Assembly (NCBI RefSeq): GCF_004354365.1
Contig: NZ_SJCY01000004.1
Span: forward strand, 310,001 to 374,000
DNA: 64,000 nt
Source of the DNA: Pedobacter changchengzhani
GTDB taxonomy: Bacteria; Bacteroidota; Bacteroidia; Sphingobacteriales; Sphingobacteriaceae
Reading direction: 5' to 3'
Of the stretch, positions 18,403-26,409 are shown piece after piece (position 1 is the stretch's first letter; every line of letters starts with the position of its first letter). The notes under the pieces are model-generated. The model worked only from the letters and a program-made list of their open reading frames with translations. It was not told the origin of the DNA and did not search any database. Made by a program: the position numbers and the translations under genes.

Positions 18403-19263
18403 TTATCCTAAATAAGATTTTAAGATTTTGCTTCTTGAAGTGTGACGTAAGCGTTGTAACGCTTTATCCTTGATTTGTCTAACACGTTCGCGTGTTAAAT
18501 TAAATTTCTCTCCAATTTCCTCTAGCGATAATGGATGGTTTGAGCCTAAACCGAAAAATAAGACTATAATTTCTCTTTCTCTTTCTGTTAAAGTAGATAA
18601 AGAACGTTTAATTTCCTCTGATAGCGATTCGTTGATTAATGAGCTATCGGTATTTGGTTCGTGGTTTTCCAATACATCTAACAATGTATTTTCTTCACCT
18701 TGAACGAAAGGCGCATCCATAGATACGTGGCGGCCAGAATTACTCAAAGTATCGGAAATTTTTTCAACCGTAGTTTCTAAAATTTCTGCCAATTCTTCAG
18801 GAGATGGCTCACGTTCAAATTCCTGCTCTAATTTAGAAAAAGCTTTACTGATTTTGCTTAATGAACCAACTTGGTTTAAAGGTAAACGTACAATACGACT
18901 TTGCTCGGCAATTGCTTGTAGTATAGACTGACGGATCCACCAAACTGCATAAGATATAAATTTGAAACCTTTAGTTTCATCAAAACGTTTTGCGGCTTTA
19001 ATTAATCCTAAGTTACCTTCGTTAATTAAATCGCCTAAAGTTAAGCCTTGATTTTGATATTGTTTTGCAACTGATACAACGAAGCGTAAATTTGTTTTTG
19101 TTAAACGCTCTAATGCAGCTTGATCGCCCTCACGAATTTTTCTTGCTAAAATTACTTCTTCTTCGGCTGTTATTAAATCTACTTTACCAATTTCGTGCAA
19201 GTACTTGTCTAAAGACTGACTTTCGCGGTTGGTAATGGATTGAGTTATCTTGAGTTGTCTCAT
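18403..19263 (-). CDS. rpoD: RNA polymerase primary sigma factor (RpoD/SigA)
   Basis: A 286-residue sigma-70 factor. Region 1.2 ('[19 protein letters not shown]'), region 2 with '[25 protein letters not shown]' and '[10 protein letters not shown]', region 3 and region 4 ('[16 protein letters not shown]', '[19 protein letters not shown]') are all present. Region 1.1 and the non-conserved region are missing, as is usual for the Bacteroidota primary sigma factor. This form recognises the TTTG/TAnnTTTG promoters found across this window. Its own upstream region carries a -7 element. Confidence 0.95.
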   Translation of the reverse strand: MRQLKITQSITNRESQSLDKYLHEIGKVDLITAEEEVILARKIREGDQAALERLTKTNLRFVVSVAKQYQNQGLTLGDLINEGNLGLIKAAKRFDETKGFKFISYAVWWIRQSILQAIAEQSRIVRLPLNQVGSLSKISKAFSKLEQEFEREPSPEELAEILETTVEKISDTLSNSGRHVSMDAPFVQGEENTLLDVLENHEPNTDSSLINESLSEEIKRSLSTLTEREREIIVLFFGLGSNHPLSLEEIGEKFNLTRERVRQIKDKALQRLRHTSRSKILKSYLG

Positions 19264-19300
19264 TTATACTTACGGTGTGCTCTTAAATTATTTGAGTCTG

Positions 19301-19308
19301 CAAAGCTA
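19301..19308 (-). promoter_or_regulatory. -7 promoter element of rpoD
   Basis: The minus strand reads TAGCTTTG, a full match; no -33 element at the expected spacing. It ends 37 bases before the start codon. Confidence 0.45.
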
Positions 19309-19454
19309 CTAAAAAAACAGCAATCTGAAAAGATAAACTGCTGAAAATATAAGTGTTTGCAATGAATTATACAATATAATTTACTAACAAAAATCATTCC
19401 AAATTATATTTGGCAGATTTTAAGGGATGAGAACCTAAAACATTGAAAAATAAT

Positions 19455-19483
19455 ATTTATTTATTGATTATCAATAAATAAAT
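19455..19483. promoter_or_regulatory. Perfect 29-base palindrome, candidate operator of the DUF2975/HTH operon
   Basis: Two 14-base arms (19455-19468 and 19470-19483) are exact reverse complements around a single T. It lies 124 bases before the DUF2975 start. There is no T run, so it is not a terminator. Confidence 0.45.
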
Positions 19484-19493
19484 TATGAATTAC

Positions 19494-19537
19494 AATAATT
19501 AAATAATTATGTTTGTGAAATAAATAATTAAATAATT
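19494..19537. repeat. 15-base direct repeat upstream of the DUF2975 gene
   Basis: AATAATTAAATAATT occurs at 19494-19508 and again at 19523-19537. The two copies are close to palindromic themselves and lie between the 29-base palindrome and the gene start, where an autoregulator could bind. The surrounding AT-rich sequence makes chance more likely than usual. Confidence 0.4.
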
Positions 19538-19607
19538 GCAGAATCAAGTTATTTTGTGTCAAAACCCAACTGAATTTGAAAAAAGAAAAGGACTTAACAA
19601 TATAAAT

Positions 19608-20096
19608 ATGAACACTAAAAATCAAATCAAGCTAATTAAGGTTATTTATATTGTGATTTTGTTGAGCGGCTTAATCATTTCTACATTTGGTGACGGAATT
19701 GAGGGTTTTAAAAAAGGGATGGAAGATGCAAACAATGGTGTGAGTTTATCTTTTAATCTTCTCTCGTTTCTGCAAGGCATTTTATTGATCATAATTCTAT
19801 TCTTATCACTCAGAGTGTTTTTATACTTGTACCGTTTTATGGATGCTGTTGAAAGAGGCGAGGTTTTTAGTGTCGAAAACATTGAACGGTTAACTACGAT
19901 GGGTTGGTACTGTGTAATGCTTTCGTTTGGTACATTTCTATTTAATTGTTTAGAATTAACACGTTTTACTTTGAGTGCGATTATGAATGTAGGATTTGAG
20001 TTTTGGCTTTTAGTACTGGGCATTACATTATTAACAATTGCTTTTGTTTTTAAAAAGGGGATTGAGCTTAAACAAGAAAACGATTTAACCATTTAA
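19608..20096 (+). CDS. DUF2975 membrane protein
   Basis: A 162-residue inner-membrane protein with four hydrophobic segments (about 10-30, 55-75, 100-120 and 130-150), matching the DUF2975 layout. It is followed after 14 bases by a small Cro/CI-type regulator, the pairing usual for this family (as with YoaS/YozG in Bacillus). The start at 19608 puts the first membrane segment close to the N-terminus; an upstream start at 19536 adds polar residues and was rejected. The function is unknown. Confidence 0.8.
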   Translation: MNTKNQIKLIKVIYIVILLSGLIISTFGDGIEGFKKGMEDANNGVSLSFNLLSFLQGILLIIILFLSLRVFLYLYRFMDAVERGEVFSVENIERLTTMGWYCVMLSFGTFLFNCLELTRFTLSAIMNVGFEFWLLVLGITLLTIAFVFKKGIELKQENDLTI

Positions 20097-20110
20097 ATTA
20101 CACCTAAACT

Positions 20111-20317
20111 ATGCCTATAATTATAAACTTAGATGTAATGCTTGCCCGGCGTAAAATGTCACTGACCGAATTAAGTGAGCAGGTGGGTATTACGATGTCT
20201 AATTTATCGATACTAAAAACTGGTAAAGCAAAGGCCGTGCGGTTAGAAACTTTAGAAAGCATTTGCAGGGTTTTAGATTGCCAACCTGGCGATATTTTAG
20301 AATTTAGATCTGAATAA
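20111..20317 (+). CDS. Cro/CI-type HTH regulator (YozG family)
   Basis: A 68-residue protein that consists of a single helix-turn-helix domain ('LDVMLARRKMSLTELSEQVGITMSNLSILKTGKAKAV' then 'LESICRVLDCQPGDILEF'). This is the compact YozG-type regulator found next to DUF2975 proteins. It probably regulates its own operon through the palindromic and direct repeats at 19455-19537; that link is an inference. Confidence 0.9.
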   Translation: MPIIINLDVMLARRKMSLTELSEQVGITMSNLSILKTGKAKAVRLETLESICRVLDCQPGDILEFRSE

Positions 20318-20527
20318 ACAAAATGATCAAGCTACCCGAGAGGGAAGAATTTAATGATTTCATTTATTTGGGCGATGAATTGGTTTAGTTAAATGCACAG
20401 TACTTTGTTAAATAAACCCGATTGGATGGATGCCGTTTTTCTCGGCAGGAAGGAAAGCGGGGCTACAACAACCGAAGAATTACCGAGCCCTGATTTTTCA
20501 AAAAAAAAACATTATATTTTCATCAGA

Positions 20528-20632
20528 AAGATTGCCACAGCAGAATTAGAATTAGCTTCGTAATGACAAAAAGTATAAACAGAATTGGTTAAAAAGATTG
20601 CCACAGCCCAAGAAAAATTAGCTTCGCAATGA
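20528..20632. repeat. Dispersed direct repeat pair in the DUF2975/sucC intergenic region
   Basis: Two imperfect 39-base copies (20528-20566 and 20594-20632), each with AAGATTGCCACAGC and then TTAGCTTCG(T/C)AATGA. They resemble the 'cattgcgaa...gcaatctt' repeats scattered in Bacteroidota genomes. The 448-base region 20318-20765 holds only these, a hairpin and a heptad array; no credible gene is seen. Confidence 0.55.
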
Positions 20633-20647
20633 TCAACTTCTGAGCAT

Positions 20648-20683
20648 AAAAAAAACCTTCCAGTTTGCACCGAAAGGTTTTTA
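20648..20683 (-). terminator. Probable terminator of sucC
   Basis: On the minus strand a hairpin (AAAAACCTT against AAGGTTTTT, loop of 14 bases) ends in a run of T. The stem is short in GC, so confidence is moderate. Confidence 0.55.
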
Positions 20684-20712
20684 TAGTTTATTATGTTGCT
20701 TTAAGCTTTGTA

Positions 20713-20765
20713 TTTTCAGCTCTAGTGTTTCAGCTTTAGTCTTTAGTCTTTCAGCTTTAGTCTTT
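20713..20765. repeat. Heptad array (TTTCAGC/TTTAGTC type)
   Basis: A chain of 7-base words: TTTCAGC, TCTAGTG, TTTCAGC, TTTAGTC, TTTAGTC, TTTCAGC, TTTAGTC. It lies directly after the sucC stop. The same words recur at 25455-25545. Confidence 0.65.
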
Positions 20766-21965
20766 TTACGCTTGCTCAGCCAATACTTTACTTACTAAAT
20801 CTGCAGCTTCTTTAAGCGCAATTGCAGAGTAAACTTTAAGTCCAGATTCGTCAATTAATTTCTTAGCTTCTTCTGCATTTGTACCTTGTAAACGACAGAT
20901 AATTGGCACAGGAATATCGCCGATTTCTTTATATGCATCGATAACACCTTGCGCAACACGGTCACAACGTACAATACCGCCAAAAATGTTAATTAAAATT
21001 GCTTTAACGTTTTTATCTTTCAAAATGATATTAAAAGCCGCTTTCACAGTTTGTGCGTTTGCAGTTCCACCAACATCTAAAAAGTTAGCAGGATCGCCAC
21101 CAGCTAATTTAATAATATCCATGGTTGCCATTGCTAAACCAGCGCCGTTAACCATACAACCTACGTTACCATCAAGGTTAACAAAGTTTAAGTTACTTGC
21201 ACTTGCTTCAACTTCCATTGGATCTTCTTCCATGGTATCGCGCATTGCTGCATAATCTGGGTGACGATACAATGCATTTTCATCGATGTCAACTTTGGCA
21301 TCAACAGCGATAACTTTATCATCAGATGTTTTTAAAACCGGGTTAATTTCGAACATCGAAGAATCTGTCGTATCGTAAGCTTTATACAAAGCAGTTACAA
21401 ATTTAACCATTTCTTTATGCGCGCCACCAGTTAAACCTAATTTGAAAGCTATTTTACGGGCTTGGAAACCTTGTAAACCAACTTTAGGATCAATTTCTTC
21501 TTTAAAAATAAGATGTGGCGTATGTTCGGCAACTTCCTCAATATCCATACCGCCTTCGGTACTGTACATAATAATGTTGCGACCTTTTGCACGATCCAAC
21601 AATACAGAAATGTAATATTCTTTAGTTTCAGAAGCACCTGGATAATAAACATCCTGCGCAACCAAAATTTTGCTTACCAATTTACCTTCTGGTCCGGTTT
21701 GAGGCGTAATCAACTGCATACCAAGAATATCGGTAGCGCGTTGTTTAACTTCTTCGAGGTTTTTGGCTAATTTAACACCACCACCTTTACCGCGACCACC
21801 AGCGTGGATTTGCGCTTTAATAACAACCCAATCAGAATTGTAATCGATTTTTAATTGCTTAGCAGCTTCAACAGCTTGCTCAGGCGTATCGGCAACGATT
21901 CCTTCTTGAACGTTAACACCGAAACTTTTTAATATTTGTTTACCCTGGTATTCGTGAATATTCAT
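20766..21965 (-). CDS. sucC: Succinyl-CoA synthetase subunit beta (ADP-forming)
   Basis: A 399-residue TCA-cycle enzyme subunit that couples succinyl-CoA hydrolysis to nucleoside triphosphate synthesis. It has the ATP-grasp N-terminal region ('MNIHEYQGKQILKSFGV', 'VIKAQIHAGGRGKGGGVKLA') and the ligase domain with 'GCMVNGAGLAMATMDIIKLAGGDPANFLDVGG' and 'INIFGGIVRCDRVAQGVI'. The alpha subunit gene is not adjacent, as is common in Bacteroidota. A full promoter lies 18 bases upstream. Confidence 0.96.
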   Translation of the reverse strand: MNIHEYQGKQILKSFGVNVQEGIVADTPEQAVEAAKQLKIDYNSDWVVIKAQIHAGGRGKGGGVKLAKNLEEVKQRATDILGMQLITPQTGPEGKLVSKILVAQDVYYPGASETKEYYISVLLDRAKGRNIIMYSTEGGMDIEEVAEHTPHLIFKEEIDPKVGLQGFQARKIAFKLGLTGGAHKEMVKFVTALYKAYDTTDSSMFEINPVLKTSDDKVIAVDAKVDIDENALYRHPDYAAMRDTMEEDPMEVEASASNLNFVNLDGNVGCMVNGAGLAMATMDIIKLAGGDPANFLDVGGTANAQTVKAAFNIILKDKNVKAILINIFGGIVRCDRVAQGVIDAYKEIGDIPVPIICRLQGTNAEEAKKLIDESGLKVYSAIALKEAADLVSKVLAEQA

Positions 21966-21982
21966 TTGCTACAAAATTTGCT

Positions 21983-22013
21983 CAAAGCTACAATTTCAAA
22001 GGCGCTAATCAAA
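21983..22013 (-). promoter_or_regulatory. Promoter of sucC
   Basis: The minus strand shows TTTG (22013-22010), a 19-base spacer and TAGCTTTG (21990-21983), a full Bacteroidota promoter ending 17 bases before the start codon. Confidence 0.75.
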
Positions 22014-22189
22014 CAAAAGATGGCTAATTTTTTAGAAAATGAACGTTTTGTGAGGTTTGGGAATTAAATAACCATTAAAAGTCATCTGATGAATATTTGC
22101 ATCATGCAGTTATGTCATTCGATGGCTAATAGAAGATCTCGTTGACTTTATATCATCGCTCTATCTTCGCTTCCATCTAAAAACTTTAT

Positions 22190-22309
22190 TTAAAATCTGC
22201 TTCGGTTAGTTGGTAAACTAAAAATCTCGTCTGTGATGTTCGCTAGTATAAACCAAGCTAAACTGGCAACCGCCAAAATCATCGCAAAAATTTTATGTCT
22301 TCTTTTCAT
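22190..22309 (-). CDS. Small single-pass membrane protein, 39 residues
   Basis: A short reading frame starting with ATG at 22309 and stopping with TAA at 22190. The product begins MKRRHK and has one hydrophobic segment (about residues 7-23, 'IFAMILAVASLAWFILA') followed by a polar tail. Its start codon overlaps the stop codon of the DUF4173 gene as ATGA, a classic coupling arrangement, so it looks like the last gene of the operon at 22190-25184. No family is known to me. The positively charged N-terminus suggests N-in, C-out topology. Confidence 0.6.
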   Translation of the reverse strand: MKRRHKIFAMILAVASLAWFILANITDEIFSLPTNRSRF

Positions 22310-23874
22310 CGTTTGTTAAAACCAAAATGTGTTGCCACTCTCCAATCTTGTAAATTCCACGATAACCAGCTTACTTCTTTATATCGCTCTTTAAAAAAGC
22401 CTATTCGCTGGTCGAGTTGGTTTTGATAATAACTTAAATTTTCGGGCATGGCATACGTTCTATCTGCTAAATCTGTGCCCTCTGTAAAGTGTAAAATCTG
22501 TCTATTCTCATCCAAAACAACCAAAGTTTTATCCGATAGGGAAAGCAAATAATCAACATCCAAAGAGATTTTATCACGATGTGCTAAATTGTATTTGGCA
22601 ATAAAAACATCCCAATTAATGGTGCTAAATATTAATAATAATGCAAACCATATATTACCGTTTACTTTAAATAAATAGAACAATGTTTTCTGCTTTCCTA
22701 CTTTAAAATAAACAGTTGCCAATCCGATAATACAGAGCAGTGCAAATACCGAAACGCCAATTCTTTTATGTGTTAAACCGTAAAATTCTATGTAATACCC
22801 ATCGCGAATGAATACCGAAATAATTAAGATTAAATTTTGGATAATCCATGCGTAAGCTAGAAAACGAAGCGTTTTACTTTTGCTGTAAAAGTTTAAATTT
22901 TTTCTGAAGAAATATAAAATCACCGCCATTGCTAAAAGGATACTGAAAATTAGCGAGTTGGTTCCGTTGTGCAAATCGGCCGAAAAATTACCTGATGGTT
23001 TGTAGCCGAACCAAAGCGTAGAAATATCTATGAAGTTTACCATGAGCAGTAAAATGTTTAGTGCAATAAACGATATAACACCGATAACATATTCGGTTTT
23101 AAGCGCCATGTTTTTAGAAACGATTGTACTTGTAAACGTGTTTGCAATTTCAAACCATAAACTCTTTCTATCTTTATCCCGTCGGTTTCTGATCAAATCT
23201 TCTGTACAATTGCTTTCTAATTTTTCTATACTTCTGTTGTAAAATGTAATGATTAAACCACCACTTATTAAGATGCCTAAACAGATGTGTAGAAAGCGAG
23301 CAATACTTAAATCTTGAAAAATGAAACTAAATATTCGACTTATAAATAGGGAGATGCTATGACTAATTGATATTAGGTAATGTGCGAAAACTTCGTTGGC
23401 ACTACTGTAAATACTGGCAAAAATAACCACAATAATTATAGGCAGTAGGATATATTTTGTGAGCTTAAAAATCGGTTTTAGATTGAATCTTCCAACTTTG
23501 AATTGATAAAGATGGCGAAGTATGCTTGCCGGAACAGCCATGATTTGCAAAAGGCTTGCTAAACCAGCCGAAAATATATTGCGAATGGTTTGATAGTGTG
23601 CAAAACCAACGAAAAGGATTAGGCTAATGTAATAGGTTGCAAGTGTAAGGTCAGAATTGTTGATGACAACTAAAACCGCTGCAAATAGATTCGCAATTGC
23701 ATAAATTATAAATTTTTTGCTTTTAATAATTTCAGAATTAAAAAAGCTAATTGCTATGATGAAAACGCTGTAAATTAATAGGTTGATGGCTAGGCGTTCC
23801 ATCCAAAAAAGACAGGTAAATAATAGCCCACCAAATAATGTTGATAGGAGTAGAAAGTTGGATCTTGTTCTCAT
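22306..23874 (-). CDS. DUF4173 (DUF4153-like) membrane protein
   Basis: A 522-residue polytopic inner-membrane protein with about 12 hydrophobic segments. The stretches 'HNGTNSLIFSILLAMAVILYFFRKNLNF' and 'LAYAWIIQNLILIISVFIRDGYYIEFYGLTHKRIGV' are typical of DUF4173 proteins. A soluble C-terminal tail of about 100 residues follows the last segment. The function is unknown. It is in an operon with the winged-helix regulator and small membrane proteins, ten bases after the preceding gene, and is coupled by ATGA to a 39-residue membrane protein. Confidence 0.82.
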   Translation of the reverse strand: MRTRSNFLLLSTLFGGLLFTCLFWMERLAINLLIYSVFIIAISFFNSEIIKSKKFIIYAIANLFAAVLVVINNSDLTLATYYISLILFVGFAHYQTIRNIFSAGLASLLQIMAVPASILRHLYQFKVGRFNLKPIFKLTKYILLPIIIVVIFASIYSSANEVFAHYLISISHSISLFISRIFSFIFQDLSIARFLHICLGILISGGLIITFYNRSIEKLESNCTEDLIRNRRDKDRKSLWFEIANTFTSTIVSKNMALKTEYVIGVISFIALNILLLMVNFIDISTLWFGYKPSGNFSADLHNGTNSLIFSILLAMAVILYFFRKNLNFYSKSKTLRFLAYAWIIQNLILIISVFIRDGYYIEFYGLTHKRIGVSVFALLCIIGLATVYFKVGKQKTLFYLFKVNGNIWFALLLIFSTINWDVFIAKYNLAHRDKISLDVDYLLSLSDKTLVVLDENRQILHFTEGTDLADRTYAMPENLSYYQNQLDQRIGFFKERYKEVSWLSWNLQDWRVATHFGFNKR

Positions 23875-23884
23875 TTTTTAAGTT

Positions 23885-24190
23885 TTAGAATTTTAAATTT
23901 AAGGCGATGTAACAGTAGAAAATGCTTAATGGGATATTTACAAGCATGAAAATTATTGTTGCGATATATTTTCTCCAATGGATTAAATTACTTAAGCATT
24001 CGATAACTAATAAGAGTGCGAAAACACCATTTATAACTATGGCTATTAATATATAGCATAGTCCAAACGGCATCAACAAATCAGCCTTAGTGATTAAAAA
24101 GGCAAGTAATATTAATGTGCCAATCCCTGTAGAGCATACCGCAACTTTCTTTGAGATTTGAATAATTTTAGATTCTTCAGGTTTCTTCAT
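23885..24190 (-). CDS. Hypothetical membrane protein, 101 residues
   Basis: A small protein with three hydrophobic segments (about 18-36, 40-65 and 75-97) and a short polar N-terminus. No family is recognised. It lies in the operon 22190-25184, between the regulator gene and the DUF4173 gene. Its upstream region holds the second copy of the CTTTG-N5-CAAAG dyad, so it may start a separately controlled transcript. Confidence 0.7.
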   Translation of the reverse strand: MKKPEESKIIQISKKVAVCSTGIGTLILLAFLITKADLLMPFGLCYILIAIVINGVFALLLVIECLSNLIHWRKYIATIIFMLVNIPLSIFYCYIALNLKF

Positions 24191-24202
24191 TTTATATTTT
24201 CG

Positions 24203-24230
24203 ATTTTAAAAGTGCTTTGTATTTCAAAGT
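24203..24230 (-). repeat. Second copy of the 28-base operator-like repeat
   Basis: These 28 bases are identical to 25183-25210 and contain the dyad CTTTG-N5-CAAAG (24215-24229). Unlike the first copy, the -7 match here is broken (ATACTTTG in place of TAACTTTG). It lies between the regulator gene and the gene at 23885. Confidence 0.7.
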
Positions 24231-24250
24231 ATATAATCAAAAAAAAATAC

Positions 24251-24547
24251 TTACAATTTTTTTATCATTTTTTCAAGCGCGTCTAAATGTGATTTAAAAG
24301 CTTGTCGGCCCAAAGTTGTGATAGAGTAGGTGGTGCTTGTTTTACGCCCAATGAAACCTTTGTGCACTTTAATAAATGTTGCTTGCTCTAAAGTATTTAA
24401 ATGCGACGCCAAGTTTCCGTCTGTTAACTCCAGCAGTTGTTTCAAATCGTTAAAGCCAATTTCATCGTTAACCACAAGCATAGACATTACGCCCAGCCTA
24501 ATTCGGCTGTCGAATATTTTATTTAAATTGGCGATTGGATTATTCAT
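24251..24547 (-). CDS. Winged-helix transcriptional regulator
   Basis: A 98-residue DNA-binding protein with a single winged-helix domain: 'IRLGVMSMLVVNDEIGFNDLKQLLELTDGNLASHLNTLEQATFIKVHKGF' holds the helix-turn-helix and 'RKTSTTYSITTLGRQAF' the wing. This matches the short MarR/ArsR-like family (PF13601 type) common in Bacteroidota. It overlaps the upstream membrane protein gene by eight bases. The duplicated dyad upstream of 25184 and of 24190 is a good candidate for its binding site, but this is inferred from position only. Confidence 0.88.
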   Translation of the reverse strand: MNNPIANLNKIFDSRIRLGVMSMLVVNDEIGFNDLKQLLELTDGNLASHLNTLEQATFIKVHKGFIGRKTSTTYSITTLGRQAFKSHLDALEKMIKKL

Positions 24548-25184
24548 TTATTTGGCCTCTCTCGTATTTAAAATACATTAAAAGACCATAAACAATATGC
24601 AACACGCCAAAACCAAAAGCCCAGAAAAGTATTCCGTAGCCTGTGTAAAACATACAGATTAAGCCTAAAATAACTTCGCAATAGCCCAGATAACGAATAT
24701 CGCTATAGGTATATTTGCTTGCATTAATTAAAGCTAAACCATAAAATATTAAACAGGCAGGAGCGATGATAAAGTAAGTATTTTCATGGCGTATCAAGAG
24801 TGCAATAATGAATAAGCCGCCAGCAACCAGTGGGATTAATAGATTGATTAAAAGTGCTTTTGAGGTTTTATCCCAAATTGGTAAATTGTTCCTTTGACTT
24901 TTTCTGTATGTAAATAGAATACCGCCTGCTAACGAAACAATAAGGATGATTACAGCTAATTTAATTAAGTTGTACTGTATATCAAATACTCCTTGGTAAC
25001 CAGAAGAATAGCCTCTTTTCTCGATAAACTTATTAATTTCTTCGTAAGCAAAATAAGCGCCCATCAAGGCAATTGCACCAGCAAAAACACCAGATAAACC
25101 ACTTAAAGAGATAAACCTCGATGATCTATCCATCATCTGCCTAATATCTTTTAAGGTATTTAATTGTTCTTCTTGATTATCCAT
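24540..25184 (-). CDS. Hypothetical membrane protein, first gene of the regulator operon
   Basis: A 214-residue protein with a short cytoplasmic N-terminus ('LNTLKDIRQMMDRSSRFISLSGLSGVFAG') and six hydrophobic segments. Proteins with this start are frequent in Bacteroidota next to winged-helix regulators, without a known role. The ATG at 25184 is the first codon after a full promoter whose -7 box lies inside a perfect dyad. The neighbour relationship suggests a membrane sensor or partner for the regulator, which is speculative. Confidence 0.75.
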   Translation of the reverse strand: MDNQEEQLNTLKDIRQMMDRSSRFISLSGLSGVFAGAIALMGAYFAYEEINKFIEKRGYSSGYQGVFDIQYNLIKLAVIILIVSLAGGILFTYRKSQRNNLPIWDKTSKALLINLLIPLVAGGLFIIALLIRHENTYFIIAPACLIFYGLALINASKYTYSDIRYLGYCEVILGLICMFYTGYGILFWAFGFGVLHIVYGLLMYFKYERGQINE

Positions 25185-25210
25185 TTTAAAAGTGCTTTGT
25201 ATTTCAAAGT
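25183..25210 (-). repeat. First copy of the 28-base operator-like repeat
   Basis: Identical to 24203-24230. It contains the perfect dyad CTTTG-TATTT-CAAAG at 25195-25209, which overlaps the -7 promoter element of the operon. Confidence 0.7.
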
Positions 25211-25235
25211 TAGGTAAATTATTTATAGTTGCAAA
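25205..25235 (-). promoter_or_regulatory. Promoter of the winged-helix regulator operon
   Basis: On the minus strand TTTG (25235-25232), a 19-base spacer and TAACTTTG (25212-25205). The -7 element is shared with the dyad CTTTG-N5-CAAAG, so a protein bound to the dyad would block transcription. The start codon lies 20 bases further on. Confidence 0.75.
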
Positions 25236-25287
25236 TTTATTTTTGGGAAAATAAATTTGGTTTAATGTTTTTAGTTAAAATTCACCG

Positions 25288-25309
25288 GTTTGGGTGCTTA
25301 CACCCAAAC
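25288..25309. repeat. Perfect 9-bp hairpin without T run
   Basis: GTTTGGGTG-CTTA-CACCCAAAC. It is placed between the divergent regulator operon and the ABC gene. No poly-T follows, so a terminator role is unlikely. Confidence 0.5.
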
Positions 25310-25454
25310 TCCAAAGGGGCTTTTAAAAACATGTAGGCTTTTCTATTGCTTTAGTTTTGTCGTCATCTTTTCCCAGCCGGATGCCTTTGACACGGCTTTG
25401 GTTTTTAAGCTTTTATCATTATCTTTTCCGAAATGGATGCCTTTTCCACAGCTT

Positions 25455-25545
25455 CGGTCTTTAGGCTTTCAGCTTTAGTCTTTAGTCTTTCAGCTTTAGT
25501 CTTTCAGCTTTAGGCTTTCAGCTTTAGTCTTTCAGCTTTTAACCC
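25455..25545. repeat. Heptad array (CTTTNNN type) upstream of the ABC gene
   Basis: About thirteen 7-base words in a row, such as CTTTAGG, CTTTCAG, CTTTAGT, CTTTAGT, CTTTCAG. Before it, 25363-25450 has a diverged duplication (CATCTTTTCC...GGATGCCTTT against TATCTTTTCC...GGATGCCTTT). The 430 bases 25185-25615 hold no gene. Confidence 0.7.
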
Positions 25546-25582
25546 CCTCGGTCTTTATTCTTTTATCTTTGTTCTCTCATTC

Positions 25583-25611
25583 TTTGCTCTTTAAACTTTT
25601 AACTATTTTTG
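25583..25611 (+). promoter_or_regulatory. Promoter of the ABC ATPase gene
   Basis: TTTG (25583-25586), a 17-base spacer and TATTTTTG (25604-25611). Only four bases separate it from the ATG, implying a leaderless transcript. Confidence 0.65.
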
Positions 25612-25615
25612 CCCC

Positions 25616-26266
25616 ATGCTTAAAGCCACTGGAATAAAAAAATCGTATGGTAAATTGCCTATTTTAAAAGGGGTTAATTTTGAAGTGGCGCAAGGCGAGA
25701 TTGTAAGTATTATCGGGGCTTCTGGTGCTGGTAAAAGTACGCTTCTGCATATTTTAGGCACGTTAGATAAACCTGACAGTGGTGAGGTGGAACTAAAAGG
25801 CACAATTGTAAATAAACTCAGCGGGAATTTATTAAGTAATTTCCGGAATCAAAATATTGGTTTTGTTTTTCAGTTTCATCATTTATTGCCCGAATTTTCT
25901 GCTTTAGAAAACATCTGTATTCCGGCTTTTATTGCGAACAAAAGCAAAAAACAAACTGAAGTAAGAGCAATAGAACTTTTAGATTTATTTGGCTTAAAAG
26001 ATCGTGCTTTCCATAAACCGAACCAACTTTCGGGTGGCGAACAGCAACGTATAGCCATTGCAAGGGCTTTAATAAATAACCCAGCAATTGTATTGGCTGA
26101 TGAACCTTCGGGAAATTTAGATTCAGAAAATGCCACAGCGCTTCATCAACTATTTGTAAGCTTACGCGATAATTTTAAGCAAACTTTTGTAATTGCAACG
26201 CATAACGAACATTTAGCTAAAACCAGCGATAGGGTTGTAGTAATGAAAGATGGTTTGATTGTTTAG
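25616..26266 (+). CDS. ABC transporter ATP-binding protein, LolD/MacB type
   Basis: A 216-residue ATPase subunit with Walker A GASGAGKS (34-41), Q-loop '[12 protein letters not shown]' near 85, signature 'LSGGEQQR' near 138, Walker B '[12 protein letters not shown]' near 160 and the H-loop 'ATHNEHLA'. The '[14 protein letters not shown]' stretch is typical of LolD, which drives lipoprotein release from the inner membrane with LolC/E. No permease gene is adjacent, which is common for lolD in Bacteroidota. The precise substrate is an inference. Confidence 0.88.
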   Translation: MLKATGIKKSYGKLPILKGVNFEVAQGEIVSIIGASGAGKSTLLHILGTLDKPDSGEVELKGTIVNKLSGNLLSNFRNQNIGFVFQFHHLLPEFSALENICIPAFIANKSKKQTEVRAIELLDLFGLKDRAFHKPNQLSGGEQQRIAIARALINNPAIVLADEPSGNLDSENATALHQLFVSLRDNFKQTFVIATHNEHLAKTSDRVVVMKDGLIV

Positions 26267-26406
26267 TCGTTTGGTTGGTTTTTTGGTTGTTTAGCTAGTT
26301 GGTTTTTTAGTTGGTTAGGTTTTGGTTTTTTAGTTAGTTGGTTTTTTAGTTGGTTAGGTTTTTTAGTTGGTTAGGTTTTTGGTTTTTTAGTTGGTTAGGC
26401 TCGTGG
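26267..26406 (+). repeat. G/T-rich tract with TTAGTTGG repeats
   Basis: About 140 bases composed almost only of T and G on the plus strand, with the word TTTTTTAGTTGGTTAGG repeated several times. Dense GG doublets could form two-tier quadruplexes. It starts right after the ABC stop codon and contains no open gene. Confidence 0.7.
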
Positions 26407-26409
26407 TTG

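Noticed and set aside
20318-20395. A 22-residue frame directly after the YozG-type regulator
   Set aside because: Too short, no hydrophobic or conserved pattern, and no coupling to the upstream stop codon strong enough to support it.
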